From Henckelia pumila (Eukaryota > Streptophyta > Magnoliopsida > Lamiales > Gesneriaceae), in assembly GCF_033568475.1 (NCBI RefSeq), contig NC_133122.1:146520861-146584860 (forward strand): a stretch of 64,000 nucleotides of DNA, written 5' to 3'. The notes beneath the pieces are model-generated. The model saw only the letters and a list, made by a program, of their open reading frames with translations, did not search any database and was not told the DNA's origin. A program made the position numbers and the translations under genes. Shown here one piece after another: positions 1 to 12,269 of the stretch (positions are counted from its first letter, which is position 1; every line of letters starts with the position of its first letter).

Positions 1-1099
1 CCAGGGGAGTTTTGTTTTACATTTTTGCATTGCATTGTGTTTAGTTGTTTGTTTGTGTTTTGTGTTTTGATGCATTGAGGGCGATGCTTCATTTAAGTGT
101 TGGGGTGTATTCATATAGTTGCATTTGTTTTGTTGTGTTATTGCATTTAGTTTGTGATTTGTTGTGTTGCAGTTTGTGTTGTTCGAATGCATGAGTTGGG
201 GATGAGATTTTAGCCTATGATGAGGTAGTTGAAAAATGATGAATTTTTGAAAAATTTTGGCTATTGATTAGATTTGAGAAACCATAGGTTGTTTGTTGAA
301 TATTTTTAAGCACGCATGTTTAACCGGTAAATTGTAGCGATGTATTAGATATTGTGGATGACTGTTGGACCATTGCACGGCAATAGGTGTTTGTGGAGCT
401 TAATAGTTCTTGAGTCTCGATGATCTTTTTGATATAGCATATACTCTCTTGGGTACACTTTTAAAAACTTTTATAATATGTTATGAGACATCGACTCCAT
501 CCGGGTTGCGAGCAAGATGTTTGAAATCCTATTCGTCTTGTTTGTGGCTAAGTATGCGTATAAAATGCGTTAAATGTTGAAATAAATCAAATAAAAATAA
601 TACCAATTCCATCCGGGCTTGGAATGTGAATGAAATTCTATTCACTATTTCATAGATAAGTTTGCGAGTTTCATGGGATTGAAGTTCCAATTGGGCTATA
701 GACGAGGGGATTGAAATTCGAATCCTATCTAGTTATAGCTACGCATGCAGTTAATTTTTGGAATTTTATCTCAAGATAGTTGTGTTGTGTTGATGGATTA
801 TTGGGAGGAGAGTTCTTGATTGTGAGACTTGCACTGATTTGTTTTAGGTCGGCGAACAATCTTAAAGCTTTGTCTTTTGAAGTTGCATGTAGCTGGGGTA
901 ACATGTCACACACACATGTTCGCATTCGACTGAAGGTGTATCATTGATAATCGAGAGTCGTTGTGAGTTTGTTTTTTGTGGGAAAACTTCTCTGAGGCTA
1001 TGTTGTGTATGATTCATCCTTGCTTATGTTTTTGTTGTGTTTTCATTTTGCTTTTGCATACTTTCTCGAGGGCGAGCAAGGATTAAGTGTGGGGGTATT
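1..1099 (+). mobile_element. 3' internal region of a Tat/Athila-like Ty3/gypsy element
   Basis: This stretch has no long open frame. It lies directly upstream of a purine tract and an LTR, so it is read as the non-coding internal region between integrase and 3' LTR that is typical of Tat/Athila-type plant elements. Short phrases containing CCATCCGGG recur near 496 and 609, a style often seen in this part of such elements. A second purine-rich phrase (TTAAGTGTTGGGG) lies near 93-105 and resembles the terminal polypurine tract. The coding part and the 5' LTR would lie left of the window. Lineage is inferred from structure, not from protein. Confidence 0.6.
1083..1099 (+). other. polypurine tract of the Tat/Athila-like element
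   Basis: The tract TTAAGTGTGGGGGTATT directly precedes the TG that opens the LTR. A G-rich run in this position is the usual plus-strand primer of LTR retrotransposons, and the phrase 'taagtgtggggg' is characteristic of Tat/Athila elements. Confidence 0.7.
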
Positions 1100-2539
1100 T
1101 GATAGTCATGTTTGTGTTGCTTATTTTAATATCGTTTTGTTGTTGTTTTGCATGCATTTATATGTTGTAATTTAGCATTTTGTTCTTATTTTATTTATCA
1201 TGTCTGCATAACATATTCCCGGATTTATTGTGTAGTACGTCACATTTACTGGAAAACAAGAGAAGTGCTGAAGAATGAAGATGAAGTGTTGTTTGCGCTT
1301 GATGGAGTGCAATTGCGCTTGGAGGATTATTGTTTGCACAAGAAGTTGTGCAAACGCACTACTTGTTTGCGCTTAATTCTTATTGTTTGCACTACTTGTT
1401 TGCACATGTGTAGCGCGGTTGAAGAATTGAGTTGCGCGATTGCGCATAATGAGATATGATCTGTGCAAGGTGCTTGGTTGCATACAGATTTGAGGAGATA
1501 AAATATGCCGCTCGATCCGAAAGATCCTACCGATCGATCGGTGCCAAGGAATTGGAAAAAGTAGGATTGGGAAAATATTCTCGCTTGATCGGTAAATCTT
1601 TACCGGTCAAGCGAGACGGGCTGTTCGGGAAAAAATATGTAAATTATGAATTTTTATTTTTAAGGACTCTAGCCTTAATTAAAATATATATCTCGAATTT
1701 TAGAGTCCTAGGAATCATTCTGAAGATCTTTGGACGACAGAAAACTTGAAGAACTCTCTTGGCGGCTAGGTTTTATCTTTTTTGTTCTTAGATTTAATTT
1801 TTTTTTAGTACTTGGTTGAGGAAGACAAATCCTTGAGTTATTTTATTTATGAGATTCAGTTTTCTATTGTTTAATTCCAAATTGCATATCAATAGTTGTT
1901 TTGGATTGATTGTCATGCTTGTATGTGAGATTTTAGGATTGATCACCTTAGGATTTTGTTATATAAACTATTGCTAAATTAGAATTCAAATCTGTAATTG
2001 TTTGAATCATCTGATTTTTGAAGCAACTATGATTAATATTTTCTGCTGTTGAATTTGTTAAATCGTAGGAACAACAATTGACTAGGCTAAATACATCCGC
2101 TGGTGCACGTGTTGTCTAGATTCATCAGTTTCACTCATATGAATGCTATCTTAGATTTAAATCTAGATCGCTGGTATTTGGGTTGATTTATTGGTAAGAA
2201 TTAATCTAGAACGCTGATGTCTAATTAACTAAGATTAAGGTGGAACATGAATTAGATTTTCAATTATGAATATTCAAAGTGAATTAATTATTTTTAGGGA
2301 ATCGATGATCGAATGAATAATTTCAAGGGTGTAGTCGACCGATACCAAGTCTCGTTAGTTTATTGATCTTTCTTGTTTTAATTCTTGCATAGTAGTTTTA
2401 AAATCTAAAATTCCCTTTTATTTATTTCCAGTATTTTTAAGAACACAATTAAATTTCACTTTTCTCGTGGGAACGATCCCTACTCTCGCTACTACATGTT
2501 TATTTAGTTAATCTAAGTTGGGTTAATTTGGGTGCGACA
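1100..2539 (+). repeat. 3' LTR of the Tat/Athila-like element
   Basis: The LTR is 1440 bp, opens with TGATAGTCATG after the polypurine tract and closes with GGGTGCGACA. The phrase GGGAACGATCCCTACTCTCG near 2469 is typical of the end of Tat/Athila LTRs. Directly after it begins reverse-transcriptase sequence of element H on the other strand, so this element landed in H. The matching target duplication is outside the window (CGGCT at 2540-2544 is the expected copy). Short open frames at 1148-1749 show no domain and are treated as chance. The exact 3' end is uncertain by a few bases. Confidence 0.65.
1508..1615. repeat. CpG-rich dyad motifs in the Tat/Athila-like LTR
   Basis: Two inverted repeats lie here. 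The better one (1580-1615) pairs CTCGCTTGATCGGTAAA with TTTACCGGTCAAGCGAG around a 2-nt centre. The first (about 1508-1541) is a weaker copy built on GCTCGATC and CGATCGATCGG. The same motif recurs three times in the unrelated solo LTR S at 28513-28695 and again at 49438-49620. Confidence 0.75.
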
Positions 2540-2828
2540 CGGCTAAGCGCTACCACTCACACTTGCTAAACTTGGCATATAACTGCTTCTCACGGAGAAT
2601 CTGCAGTACAAGTCTCAAGTGTTGCGTGTGTTCATCAACACTGCGCGAATAGACCAAATTTTCGTCAATGAAGACAACGACAAACTTGTCTAAGTAATCA
2701 CGGAATACCCTATTCATAAAATCCATGAACACTGCAAGCGCATTCGTCAACCCAAAAGGCATCACTAAAAACTCATAGTGACCATATCGGGTACGAAATG
2801 TTGTCTTCGAGATATCCACATCTCGAAC
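2540..2828 (-). pseudogene. RT fragment of element H (C-terminal piece)
   Basis: The minus strand encodes the palm region of a Ty3/gypsy reverse transcriptase: [18 protein letters not shown], then FMDFMNRVF, then the catalytic block [10 protein letters not shown], where the usual FIDDIL has become FIDEN. It continues to AKFSKCEW and then degenerates with a stop. It resumes at VRD exactly where the fragment ending at 15121 stops at LRVR, so the two are halves of one gene split by the 2829-15115 insertion. The CGAAC at 2824-2828 is the left target duplication. Confidence 0.9.
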
Positions 2829-2996
2829 TGTAGTGACCCGTACCACGATCACCTATTAATCAGAAGCTTAAGCATGCAATTAATCAATAAATAATCTTAA
2901 TCAGAATAAATGCGGAACTTTAAATTAAACCAATACCAGAAAGTAAAGCCTAGTGGTCAACCCTGCCATCCAACCTTGGTCACCACCTAATCTCCA

Positions 2997-3445
2997 TGTC
3001 CTCAGGGGTAACAACCTGCATCTGCCCCATTAAATGGGGTGTCCAGATAATAGAAAACAACTGGAAGTGAGCCTAACACGCTAAGTACGAGAGTATGAGC
3101 ATACACTATTATATGCGCATGAATACAAGTGAACTGGGTACCAAGACACTCACGTCAAGAAACTAGCTCATTGACCGGGTGTAGTGACCCTTATCAAGAT
3201 CACCTACTAATCAGAAACTTAGGCATGCAATTAACTTAAAGAAATAGTAAACCAGAATTAAACTGCGAAATAAATAACAATATACAATTCTAAGAAAAGG
3301 AATCTGCAACCCAAATAGTTATACAACCAAATCGAATACTGTATCAACCCAATACAATAGAGTAAAACCCTAGGCGAAGCTCCAACTGAACAATCCACTG
3401 CCTATCCCCTCTTGGAACCACCCGCCTCATCCAATCGCAAACCTG
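2997..3445. repeat. Left copy of the 449-bp duplication flanking the Tekay-like element
   Basis: This segment spans the L1/L2 junction (L1 to 3181, then L2) and ends exactly at the TG of the 5' LTR at 3446. A copy of the same length, with roughly ten substitutions, begins exactly after the 3' LTR at 12329. The duplication therefore arose after L2 entered L1. Confidence 0.9.
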
Positions 3446-5327
3446 TGTAACGCCCTGTTTTTATCTTAAATGAGTTTATTTGAGTTAATCGGAGATTTCA
3501 GAGTTCTAGAGCCGACTTGATTTTGATCAGGGTCCTTTTTGCAAAAATTGGATTTTTCAGGGACTAAAACGCAAATTGTGGATTTTATATATTATCTACA
3601 CTTAGATTTTTAATTGGGAAGACTCACCTTCCTCCCCAAACCGTGAAGCACCATTGAAGCTTGGGGAAATGCCTTTCAAGCTTTTCCAATCTCGGTTTCC
3701 GGTCGATCCGTCCGTTAGAAATTATTTTTGAAGGCAGATTAGTGATCACTGCAGTGAGAGCTCCGTTATATCGTAAGTTTTTCTACGATCGGATACATTC
3801 TAGTCTTTGGATGTTGTTAGAATCGTTCTAGATTCGAGTATGTTGTTCTAGACAGAGTTCTGATCGTTTATTATCTGTCGGTTTTGAATTAGAGCGACGT
3901 TTGGATTTGTTATGATTTTTGGAAGCCATTTTCGAAAATGTGGATTTTGAGATTGATGGGTTTGCTTTGTTATTGTTGTTTTGGGCATTGATATGAGGTT
4001 ATATCAGTATTGAACTGTTGTCTGTATTTCCGGTTTGTTCAGTTTATAGCCGTTATGCCGTCGGTTTGAGTTTTGGGTTTTCGAATCGTTTTTGGTATTG
4101 AGTGAAGCCTTGGCTTGTGAATGATCGTGGTTGTTGATCAACTCTTGTATTCGTACAGATTCGTTGGAGTGTGTCGAGCCCTGTGTTAGCAGCATTGTTC
4201 GTCGAGAGTTGGACGAAGAACGGTAAAGAGATTTCCTTGAACCGTTGTTTGTTGTTTAGGTTGTCTAGTTGTTGATATAATCTTTTGTTGTAGCTTGTCC
4301 GGAGTTGGATCTACGGCATTGAAAGGTAAAAGCAATCTTTATAGCGGGATAGCATACTCGGGACAATTGGTTCTCGAGTTTCCCTTGAAATCACATATTG
4401 CATTGATACTGGTTCTAGTTTATGGAACCTGTATTTTGTTGATTATTTGAATGAATTATATGGCTAAGTTCCTTTTTTTTCCATATGCATTCATATTGAG
4501 CCAGCACTATTGTTTCGATGGGCAGAACAGCCTTTTGTTAGACGTTTGGGAGCTATATTCGAGTGGCCTAGGACGTAGTCGTTGCGCCTAGTGCTAGCAT
4601 ACTCATTATAGTTGCTCAAAGTCTAGAGGAGTGGGATACGTGGCACCACCTCGATTGGGAGAGTCGGTGAGTCGTCACGTGATCTCATCCTCGGGATCCC
4701 AAAAGCACAGCAGCAATCCTTTGTTATCAGATTTGATATCCCGGTTTAAAGACATGCATTTCATTACGTTGTTATTGATTTTGTTGTTGTCTTGGAAGCA
4801 TGTTTATTGTTGTATTACTTGATATGTTGCTTTTACTGGGATTATCATTCTCATCGGTTATCCGGCTGTTGCTTTGTTTTGTATGTGTACTTGGCAACAG
4901 GAAGGGCAGGATCAAGTCAGCATAGACCTGGTTAGCGTCCAGAGCAAGAGATAGAAGTGAGACTCGTTTAGAAGTCGAATCAGCATGTCAACCTAGTTAT
5001 GTTTTGCGATCATGTTTAGTCATTCGAACTTCTCGTATATGTTTTGTAAGCAAGAAACGATGTAGGTGCTATCGAATTGAATGTTGCTCTCCCCTAAACC
5101 TTTCTTGTATTGTTATTGGAATGTCAAATACTCTTAATGCAAGTATTTAGGTTTTGATTGAGTTTATTACAGTGCCTTAACTTTTCTGGGCGAAGGGACG
5201 GCGCGGGCGCGCGGTTGTTGGCGCGGGCGCGCGGCCTCTTTGCGAGGTATGAGCGCGGGCGCGCTGGGATTTGCGGGGCGTAGGCGCGGGCGCGCTGATG
5301 TCAGCGCGGGCGCGCGAACCTCCTTTT

Positions 5328-5363
<36 letters not shown>

Positions 5364-5422
5364 GTTCTTGATTACTTATCGCTTGTTGTCTGATATTAGT
5401 TGATTAGAAACGAGGTCTCACA
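3446..5422 (+). repeat. 5' LTR of the Tekay-like element
   Basis: The LTR is 1977 bp, starting TGTAACGCCC and ending GAGGTCTCACA. Its partner is 10383-12328. Near its 3' end lie five GCGCGGGCGCGC motifs and an (AT)n tract. The small frames here (for example 4631-4822) recur in the other LTR simply because the LTRs are copies. Confidence 0.93.
5201..5360 (+). repeat. GCGCGGGCGCGC cluster followed by (AT)n in the 5' LTR
   Basis: Five copies of the near-palindrome GCGCGGGCGCGC (or its first 11 bases) lie at 5201-5316 with spacers of about 8-20 bases, followed directly by an (AT)n tract at about 5329-5360. The 3' LTR has four copies (12139-12222) and a shorter (AT)n. Such a switch from extreme CpG density to pure AT within about 30 bp is striking. 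A promoter role is possible but not shown. Confidence 0.85.
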
Positions 5423-5427
5423 TTAAG

Positions 5428-5440
5428 TGGTATCAGAGCG
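5428..5440 (+). other. Primer binding site, initiator-Met tRNA type
   Basis: TGGTATCAGAGCG lies 5 bases after the 5' LTR. TGGTATCAGAGC is the usual complement of the 3' end of plant initiator methionine tRNA in Ty3/gypsy and copia elements. Confidence 0.9.
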
Positions 5441-5722
5441 TTAAGATTCTTGGTCGAACTAGAGTGAGCGGGTAGATTGAGTCTGCGTGTATTGGCTCCT
5501 CGCATGTGTTTGAATTATTTTAACTATGTACTTAATTCCATGCAAGCATGCTTTATTATTGAGAATTATTGAATTACATGGTTATGTGATTTAATTTATA
5601 AAGCATGATCTACTTGAGATATAACTGTTTCTGTTATCGACTGGTATCCGGTATTCCAAGCGGTTGTAAGGGCACTGATTGTAGCGATTGGGATATCTCG
5701 TGTCCTAACCTTTGATTATCAG

Positions 5723-6984
5723 ATGGGTCCTCGTCGAGTGATAAACAGAAACACACCGCCAGTTATCCCTGCGGCTGAGCAGGCTAGCACTGAAGTTGAT
5801 CAGTTGGATGCTTCAGCAACGCCTATGGAAACCTTGCTGAAGAGGTTTCAGTCGTTCAATCCGCCGTTATTGATGGGTTCAGAAAATCCAGTTCACTGCG
5901 AGAGTTGGTTGGATGATATTGATCAGCTATTCGATTCCATTGATTACACCGATGACCGCAGAATCAGGTTAGTCGTTCATCAGCTACGTGGGGTTGCTAA
6001 GAGCTGGTGGATCATGACAAAGAAAGCAATGGAGAGTAGAGGTACGGAAGTTACTTGGACTCTTTTTAAATCTGAGTTTTATAAGCGGTTTTTCCCTATC
6101 TCGTATCGCAAGGATAAGGGAGCAGAGTTTGCCAACCTGAGGCAAGGGAATCTGAACATTGAAGAGTACGTGGCTAAGTTCGATAGTCTGTTGCGTTTTG
6201 CACCGCTAATTGCCGGAGATGAAGAAGCTAAGGCAGATCAGTTCATCAATGGTTTGAACCCCGACGTCTTCACGTTGGTAAACACCAACAGGCCTAACAA
6301 CTTTGCGGATGCTATGAATTACGCAAAGGGAGCGGAAGCAGGCTTGTGGAGGCAAAGAGGTAACCAGGTAGCACCTCAGCAACAGAGACAGTATCAGAAC
6401 CCACCATCTCAGTATCAGAATCAGCCACCGCAGCATTAAAACCAGCAGCAAAGGTATGAAGGTGGAGGGGGAACAGAAAAGATCAGTACAAAGCAAGAGG
6501 TAAACAGTTCAAGAGGCAGGGGAACAGTTCTTTGAGTTCCAGTGGTTCGAAGCAATTCGGTTCCGGACAGAGTTCTGGATCTTCAGCCTTGTACTGCAGC
6601 AAGTGTGGGGGAAGACACTCACCGGATCAGTGTGTGGGAGTCTTCGGTAATTGTAACACATGTCAGCAACCGGGACACTTCTCTAAAGTGTGCCCTCAAC
6701 GTAATAGAGATAGAGCTCAGAGTGGGAGTTCGTCTAGACCTGCAGCTCAGCCGGAGAGGCAGTCATCTGCAGTGCACTCTTTTCAACCTCAGCAACAGCA
6801 GAACAGACAGGGAGGTAGCACTAGTGCGAACCAGCCTCCGAGACAGCAAGCACGAGTCTTTGCTCTGACAGAGGATCAGGCTCAAGCAGCACCTGATGAT
6901 GTTATAGCAGGTAACTGTTCGATTTTTGGTTATTCTGCTTATGTCTTGATAGATACAGGGTGCTTCCCATTCCTTTATCTCTGA
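5723..6984 (+). pseudogene. gag of the Tekay-like element (broken)
   Basis: Gag begins MGPRRVINRN at 5723. The retrotransposon gag domain follows (WLDDIDQLF, then WWIMTKKAM, then LRQGNLNIEEYVAKFD). The first frame ends at a TAA at 6437-6439 in a glutamine-rich stretch, probably a CAA codon mutated to TAA. The frame then changes, and the nucleocapsid part resumes at about 6532 with two zinc knuckles: CSKCGGRHSPDQC, and the canonical CX2CX4HX4C at CNTCQQPGHFSKVC. Gag packages the element RNA into virus-like particles. One stop and at least one frameshift make this copy non-functional. It runs into protease without a separating stop region. Confidence 0.9.
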
Positions 6985-7369
6985 GAAATTTGTGTTACTG
7001 CATGCTTTGCCGACTGAATTGTTGCCTACAGTAGTAGCTGTTACTTCACCTTTGGATGGAGGAATTGTTTCTATCAGACTAGTCAGGAACTGTGAACTTT
7101 GTTTTGAGGGAAATTTGTTAGAATTCGACTGTATTGTGCTTGGGTTGTCAGATTTTGATTGTATTGTCGGTATAGATGCTTTGACCAAGTACAGGGCAAC
7201 AGTTGATTGTTTTCTAAAGGTTGTCAGGTTCAGACCTGAAATGGCAGACGAGTGGAAATTCTTTGGTAAGGGTTATCGATCTAGAATTCCTTTGATTTCA
7301 GTGTTATCTATGACTCGTTGTTATAGAGAGGTGCAGAAGGATTTTTGGTTTATGCGGTTGATGTACTGA
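6907..7369 (+). pseudogene. Aspartic protease region of the Tekay-like element (frameshifted)
   Basis: The catalytic triad DTG is visible at the end of the first frame (YVLIDTG, about 6937-6960). An extra G in the run straight after it shifts the frame, and the original frame ends 8 codons later. The rest of the protease resumes at about 6992 in another frame (DFDCIVGIDALTKYRATVDC) and continues to 7369. Retroviral-type proteases cleave the Gag-Pol polyprotein. Here the single-base insertion next to the active site disables it. Confidence 0.85.
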
Positions 7370-8907
7370 AATCTAGCCCAGATTTGGTTGACTTACCAGA
7401 GGTTAGAGATTTTGCTGATGTGTTTTCGGAAGATGTTCCTGGATTGCCACCCATTCGAGAGGTTGAATTCAGCATTGACTTAGTGTCAGGTACTCAACCT
7501 ATTTCAAAAGCTCCTTATCGTATGACACTTATTGAATTGAGAGAGTTGAAGGAGCAGCTTGAGGATTTGATTGCCAAGGGATACATCAGGCCTAGTGTAT
7601 CGCCTTGGGGTGCTCCTGTGCTTTTTGTTCGGAAGAAGGATGGTTCTATGCGGCTCTGTATCGACTACCGCCAATTGAATCAGGTTACAGTTAAGAACAG
7701 GTATCCTTTACCCCGAATAGATGACTTTTTTGATCAACTGCAGGGTTCTTCTATCTACTCTAAGATTGATCTGAGGTCAGGTTATCACCAGTTGAGAGTG
7801 CGAGAGGAAGACGTTCCTAAGACCGCATTCAGAACGAGGTATGGTCATTTTGAGTTTATAGTCATGCCGTTCGGTTTGACTAACGCTCCAGCGGTTTTTA
7901 TGGGTTTGATGAACCGTATCTTTCAGCGTTATTTAGATGAGTTCGTCATTATCTTTATCGATGATATTCTTATCTACTCGAAGAACCGTACTGACCATGC
8001 AGAGCACTTGAGGACCGTACTGCAGATTTTGCGAGTTGAGCAGTTGTTTGCCAAGCTGTCTAAGTGTGAATTCTGGTTAAATCGAGTTGTCTTTCTCGGT
8101 CATATCATTTCTGGAGATGGGATTTCTGTCGATCCCAACAAGATTGAAGCGGTTATGAATTGGCCTAGACCTACTTCAGTGCCGGAGATCCGAAGCTTCA
8201 TGGGTTTAGCTGGTTATTACCGTCGTTTCATCGAGGGTTTCTCGTCTATTGCCAAGCCTATTACCCAGCTGACTCAGAAGAATGCGCCTTTTGTCTGGAC
8301 TGCAGATTGTGAGGCTAGCTTTGTTGATCTGAAGAGGAGACTGACCAGTGCTCCAATTCTTTCTATTCCGAAGGGTACTGGAGGTTTCACAGTCTATTGT
8401 GATGCTTCTAACCGAGGCTTGGGTTGTGTTCTTATGCAGCATAAGCATGTGATAGCGTATGCATCGAGGCAGCTGAAACCGCACGAGACTCGTTATCCGG
8501 TTCATGATCTTGAACTAGCTGCGATCATCTTTGCTCTGAAGATCTGGCATCACTATCTTTATGGTGAGTCTTTCGAGATCTTTTCTGACCATAAGAGCCT
8601 TAAGTACTTGTTTTCACAGGCAGAGCTGAATATGAGACAGAGAAGATGGTTAGATCTGTTGAAGGATTTCGATTGTGAAATCAAGTATTATCCGGGGAAG
8701 TCGAATGCAGTTGCAGATGCCTTGAGCCGAAAGCTTTGTTCCTTATCTCTTTCTACTTTTGGTGTTTCTCAGTTGATCGATGATTGTTGCACTTCTGGTT
8801 TAGAGTTTGAAACAGATATGGAGACTATCAGAGTGTTTGCTATTCAAGCCGAACCGAAGTTGTTTGTTGCAATCAGAGAAGCACAGAAGTCTGAGCCGAG
8901 CATTTAG
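7345..8907 (+). pseudogene. Reverse transcriptase and RNase H of the Tekay-like element
   Basis: This is the longest open frame in the window (520 codons). Reverse transcriptase shows the blocks [34 protein letters not shown], and the catalytic FIDDILIYS near residue 205. RNase H follows with [35 protein letters not shown] and [10 protein letters not shown]. The frame ends at a TAG (8905-8907) that interrupts the linker to integrase, probably a mutated CAG. RT copies the element RNA to DNA and RNase H removes the RNA strand. The domains look catalytically complete, but the frames before and after are broken. Confidence 0.93.
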
Positions 8908-10281
8908 GTTTCAGTAGAGAAAGTCAGATCTGGGCATCAGTCTGAATTCCAGGTTAGAGATGATGTACTGTATGTGAATAACCGTATTGTTGTGCCTGAT
9001 ATTTTGGAGTTGAGGCAGCGTATTCTTCGAGAGGCTCATTGCAGTCGGTTTAGTATTCATCCTGGAGGTCGTAAGATGTACAACGATCTGAAGATTCAGT
9101 TTTGGTGGAAGAGAATGAAGAGCGACGTAGCGAGGTTTGTATCTCGGTGTTTGAATTGTCAGCAGGTGAAAGCAGAACGGAAGCGACCAGGAGGTCTGTT
9201 GCACAGTCTATCTGTTCCTGAATGGAAGTGGGATCATATTTCCATGGATTTCATCACGAAGCTACCACGATCCGTTCGAGGATGCGATGCCATTTGGGTA
9301 GTGATCGACCGATTGACGAAGTCTGCGTGTTTTATTCCGTACAGGATGGCGTATCATCATGATCAGATGGCTGAGTTGTATGTTAGCAATGTTGTGAGAC
9401 TGCATGGTGTGCCGAAGTCGATCATTTCAGACAGAGATCCTAGATTCACTTCTCACTTCTGGCACAGTCTTCAGGGGGCACTTGGTACTCGATTGCATCT
9501 GAGTACAGCTTATCATCCTCAGACCGATGGACAGTCAGAGCGGACTATCCAGACGTTAGAGGATATGCTGCGAGCGGTAGTGCTAGACTTTGGCACTAGT
9601 TGGCAGGATTCTTTGCCTCTTGTCGAGTTTTCTTACAACAACAGCTTCCAAGCGAGTATCGGTATGGCGCCTTTTGAGGCTTTGTATGGTAGAAAGTGCC
9701 GATCTCCGTTGTTTTGGGATGAATTGTCCGAGTCACCAGATTTGGGACCGGAGATGCTTAGAGATATGGCAGAGCAGGTTAAGATCATTCAGACCAGAAT
9801 GAAGTCAGCTCAAGATAGACAGACAAAGTATGCGAATGTCAGGCGTAGACCTCTGAGTTTTGATCAGGGAGACCGAGTCTTTCTGAAGATTTCACCTTTC
9901 AGAGGCACTGTCAGATTCGGTAAGAGAGGAAAGTTATCTCCGAGATTCATCGGGCCGTACGAGATTCTCGAGAAGATAGGCGATCTTGCCTACAGACTTG
10001 CACTTCCTCCGTCTTTATCTGGTATTTACGGCGTTTTTCACGTCTCTATGCTGCGAAAGTATCAACCAGATATTTCTCATATCCTTCAGCCTGACGAAGC
10101 CGAGTTAGACGAGACTCTGAGCTACTTGGAGCGACCGATTCAGATCCTTGATCGGAAGGAGAAACAACTCAGAACCAAGTCGATCCCGTTAGTGAAAGTG
10201 CAGTGGAGCCGTCACGGCGTCGAGGAAGTGACTTGGGAGACAGAATCAGACATGAGATAGCGATTTCCGGAGTTATTCGGA
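8908..10281 (+). pseudogene. Integrase of the Tekay-like element
   Basis: The zinc-binding HHCC region is visible (EAHCSRFSIHPG, then CLNCQQVK). The core has the D-D-35-E triad: SMDFI, IISDRDPRF, and the E of TDGQSERTIQ, with 35 residues between the last two. The C-terminal part (VFLKISPFRG, GPYEILEKIGDLAYRLALP, VFHVSMLRKY) ends in a chromodomain-like VKVQWSRHG...VTWETE block. A TAG at 10258-10260 cuts the last few residues, since RFPELF is still readable behind it. Integrase inserts the cDNA into the genome, and the chromodomain-like tail is thought to steer chromoviruses to particular chromatin. Confidence 0.92.
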
Positions 10282-10369
10282 TGACGTGAGTTCTTCTTAC
10301 TGTCTTTAGTTCTTTATTCTATCTTATGAGTTGTGGTTCTTGTTGATTTCGAGGACGAAATCTCTTCTT

Positions 10370-10382
10370 AGTGAGGGAGAAT
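10370..10382 (+). other. Polypurine tract of the Tekay-like element
   Basis: The tract AGTGAGGGAGAAT immediately precedes the TG of the 3' LTR. Upstream lies the phrase TTTCGAGGACGAAAT, which also precedes the purine tract in the tandem array elements (reverse strand near 32520 and 40026). Confidence 0.85.
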
Positions 10383-12235
10383 TGTAATGCCCCATTTTTA
10401 TCTTAAATGAGTTTATTTGAGTTAATCGGAGATTTCAGAGTTCTAGAGCCGAATTGATTTTGATCAGGGTCCTTTTTTGCAAAAATTGGATTTTTCAGGG
10501 ACTAAAATGCAAATTGTGGATTTTATATATTATCTACACTTAGATTTTTAATTGGGAAGACTCACCTTCCTCCCCAAACCGTGAAGCACCATTGAAGCTT
10601 GGGGAAACGCCTTTCAAGCTTTTCCAATCTCGGTTTCCGGTCGATCCGTCCGTTAGAAATTATTTCTGAAGGCAGATTAGTGATCACTACAGTGAGAGCT
10701 CCGTTATATCGTAAGTTTTTCTACGATCGGATACATTCTAGTTTTTGGATGTTGTTAGAATCGTTCTAGATTCGAGTATGTTGTTCTAGACAGAGTTCTG
10801 ATCGTTTATTATCTGTCGATTTTGAATTAGAGCGACGTTTGGATTTGTTATGATTTTTGGAAGCCATTTTCGAAAATGTGGATTTTGAGATTGATGGGTT
10901 TGCTTTGTTATTGTTGTTTTGGGCATTGATATGAGTTTATATCAGTATTGAACTGCTGTCTGCATTTCCGGTTTGTTCAGTTTATAGCCGTTATGCCGTC
11001 GGTTTGAGTTTTGGGTTTTCGAATCGTTTTTGGTATTGAGTGAAGCCTTGGCTTGTGAATGATCGTGGTTGTTGATCAACTCTTGTATTCGTACAGATTC
11101 GTTGGAGTGTGTCGAGCCCTGTGTTAGCAGCATTGTTCGTCGAGAGTTGGACGAAGAACGGTAAAGAGATTTCCTTGTACCGTTGTTTGTTGTTTAGGTT
11201 GTCTAGTTGTTGATACAATCTTTTGTTGTAGCTTGTCCGGAGTTGGATCTACGGCATTGAAAGGTAAAAGCAATCTTTGTAGCGGGATAGCATACTCGGG
11301 ACAGTTGGTTCTCGAGTTTCCCTTGAAATCACATATTGCATTGATACTGGTTCTAGTTTATGGAACCTGTATTTTGTTGATTATTTGAATGAATTATATG
11401 GCTAAGTTCCTTTTGTTTCCATATGCATTCATATTGAGCCAGCACTATTGTTTCGATGGGCAGAACAACCTTTTGTTAGACGTTTGGGAGCTATATTCGA
11501 GTGGCCTAGGACGTAGTCATTGCGCCTAGTGCTAGCATACTCATTATAGTTGTTCAAAGTCTAGAGGAGTGGGATACGTGGCACCACCTCGATTGGGAGA
11601 GTCGGTGAGTCGTCACGTGATCTCATCCTCGAGATCCCAAAAGCACAGCAGCAATCCTTTGTTATCAGATTTGATATCCCGGTTTAAAGACATGCATTTC
11701 ATTACGTTGTTATTGATTTTGTTGTTGTCTTGGAAGCATGTTTATTGTTGTATTACTTGATATGTTGCTTTTACTGGGATTATCATTCTCACCGGTTATC
11801 CGGCTGTTGCTTTGTTTTGTATGTGTACTTGGCAACAGGAAGGGCAGGATCAAGTCAGCATAGACCTGGTTAGCGTCCAGAGCAAGAGATAGAAGTGAGA
11901 CTCCTTTAGAAGTCGAATCAGCATGTCAACCTAGTTATGTTTTGCGATCATGTTTAGTCATTCGAACTTCTCGTATATGTTTTGTAAGCAAGAAACGATG
12001 TAGGTGCTATCGAATTGAATGTTGCTCTCCCCTAAACCTTTCTTGTATTGTTATTGGAATGTCAAATACTCTTAATGCAAGTGTTTAGGTTTTGATTGAG
12101 TTTATTACAGTGCCTTAACTTTTCTGGGTGAAGGGACGGCGCGGGCGCGCGGTTGTTGGCGCGGGCGCGCTGGGATTTGCGGGGCGTAGGCGCGGGCGCG
12201 CTGATGTCAGCGCGGGCGCGCGAGCCTCCTTTTAA

Positions 12236-12269
<34 letters not shown>

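Noticed and set aside
1148..1749. Two plus-strand open frames in the Tat/Athila-like LTR
   Set aside because: No known domain, Cys-rich low-complexity sequence from TTTGCAC repeats, and location inside an LTR.
5428..5440. tRNA-like matches at the PBS sites
   Set aside because: Only the 12-13 bases complementary to the tRNA 3' end are present. No cloverleaf could be formed from the surroundings.
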